From assembly GCA_026706325.1 (NCBI GenBank), contig JAPOYZ010000549.1:1-15218 (forward strand): 15,218 nucleotides of DNA. The letters are read 5' to 3'. Both the position numbers and the translations under genes were made by a program. Origin of the DNA: Candidatus Aminicenantota bacterium. Its GTDB lineage: Bacteria > Acidobacteriota > UBA6911 > RPQK01 > JAJDTT01. Position 1 is the stretch's first letter. Each line of letters begins with the position of its first letter. The notes under the pieces are model-generated. The model was not told where the DNA came from. It worked only from the letters and a program-made list of their open reading frames with translations, and ran no database searches. Shown in pieces: positions 14,525-15,218 of this stretch.

Positions 14525-15218
14525 ATGAAACCATTTCTCGACTCTTCCGGCGTCATCAACAGCGGTCCCGAACTCGCCCGCCGCATGAGGAGGGACGGCT
14601 ATCTGTTCGTGCGTGGTCTGTTGCCGGCTGAAACGCTGGAATCCGTGCGCATGCAGTTTCTGGAGATCGCGGCCGCCAACGGCTGGATCAGCACCAGGAA
14701 CGCCTCCTTGGAGGAGGGCGTCGCCGACCTGTCCGGGTTCTGCGTCGAGCCGGAACCGAAATACATGGAAGTCTACGAGCAGTTCTACCGGCTCCAGGAC
14801 TTCCACGCGCTGCCCCACCACCCTCGAATCCTGGGGTTGCTGGAGCGGATGACGGGAGAGCCGGTTATTCACCATCCGCGCATCATCGCCCGTTTCATGT
14901 TCCCGCGGCGCAACGCTTATACGACCAAGGCGCACCAGGACTTCATTCCCATCCAGGGGACCGAAGAAACCTTCACCGCCTGGATTCCACTGTCGGACCT
15001 GCCGGAAGAAATGGGCGGGCTGCAGATCGCCGCCGGCTCGCACCTGGGCGGGGTCTATGAAATCAAGCCGGCGTTGGGCGCCGGCGGCTTCGAGATCGCC
15101 GACGACCTGGGAGATTGCTGGGTGGGCAACAGTTTCCGGCAGGGCGACGTGCTTTTCTTCCACAGTCTGGCGCCTCACCGCGGGGTCCCGAACCGGGGTG
15201 AACGCCTGCGTATGTCCA
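14525..15218 (+). CDS. phytanoyl-CoA dioxygenase (PhyH) family protein (3' partial)
   Basis: Translated by eye from the ATG at 14525, the frame is open to the right edge, giving 231 residues and an incomplete C-terminus. The start is supported by AGGAGG (14511-14516), 8 nt upstream. The N-terminus reads MKPFLDSSGVINSGPELARR, followed by DGYLFVRGLLPAETLESVR, the usual PhyH opening. Iron ligands are H137 and D139 (KAHQDFIPIQG) and a distal H218 (HSLAPHRGVPN); R226 or R229 may bind 2-oxoglutarate. The family block ETFTAWIPLSDLPEEMGGLQ is intact. It is divergent from the CocE hydrolase and not closely similar to the other PhyH gene here, so they are probably not recent duplicates. Confidence 0.9.
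   Translation, partial: MKPFLDSSGVINSGPELARRMRRDGYLFVRGLLPAETLESVRMQFLEIAAANGWISTRNASLEEGVADLSGFCVEPEPKYMEVYEQFYRLQDFHALPHHPRILGLLERMTGEPVIHHPRIIARFMFPRRNAYTTKAHQDFIPIQGTEETFTAWIPLSDLPEEMGGLQIAAGSHLGGVYEIKPALGAGGFEIADDLGDCWVGNSFRQGDVLFFHSLAPHRGVPNRGERLRMS

Noticed and set aside
1..15218. CRISPR array, insertion sequence, rRNA or prophage
   Set aside because: No regularly spaced repeats, transposase motifs, rRNA-like stretches or phage structural genes were seen, although long dispersed repeats cannot be excluded by eye.

Overview
The window looks like GC-rich bacterial chromosome from a heterotroph with many secreted or lipid-anchored degradative enzymes. The mix of Ldh_2-type dehydrogenase, Tat-exported amidohydrolase and beta-propeller proteins, copper amine oxidase remnants, a GH10-like lipoprotein, PhyH dioxygenases and a CocE/NonD hydrolase resembles Acidobacteriota or similar environmental and symbiont lineages. 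That placement is an impression from gene content only; there is no rRNA or marker gene to settle it. No phage genes, transposases, CRISPR array or RNA genes were seen. No gene-free gap exceeds about 300 bases; the largest (about 265 nt, 2599-2863) holds the abiE promoter region and a small hairpin.

Layout. 1-869 (+): 3' part of an Ldh_2-family malate/L-lactate dehydrogenase, cut by the window edge. 978-2598 (-): a two-gene AbiEi/AbiEii (type IV toxin-antitoxin, phage-defence type) operon with an 8-nt gene overlap and a plausible autoregulated promoter. 2864-5491 (-): a Tat-exported amidohydrolase followed, in the same reading frame and separated by one stop codon, by an MFS sugar-porter-type transporter whose most convincing start is a rare ATT codon. 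5699-6762 (+): a broken copper amine oxidase in which the central cofactor-forming part is missing and the two ends are out of frame. 6946-8832 (+): a lipoprotein with a family-10-glycosylhydrolase-like domain.

9011-11065 (+) is the most unusual block. It is a RelE/HigB-type toxin, an Xre-type antitoxin, a Tat-exported beta-propeller protein and a sigma-70-family (ECF-like) sigma factor, packed with two ATGA overlaps and an 8-nt gap. A near-perfect -10 box lies so close to the toxin start that the mRNA may be leaderless. A 189-nt spacer with repeated CCGAT motifs follows, then a short membrane-anchored protein that looks truncated. Its stop codon interlocks with that of the convergent PhyH gene.

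11635-14359 (-): a CocE/NonD-family lipoprotein hydrolase and a phytanoyl-CoA dioxygenase-family protein in one operon. Divergent from it, at 14525, a second PhyH-family gene runs off the right edge. The cluster suggests uptake and oxidative or hydrolytic breakdown of organic substrates (esters, amides, amines, sugars) that cannot be named from sequence alone, interspersed with two toxin-antitoxin modules.
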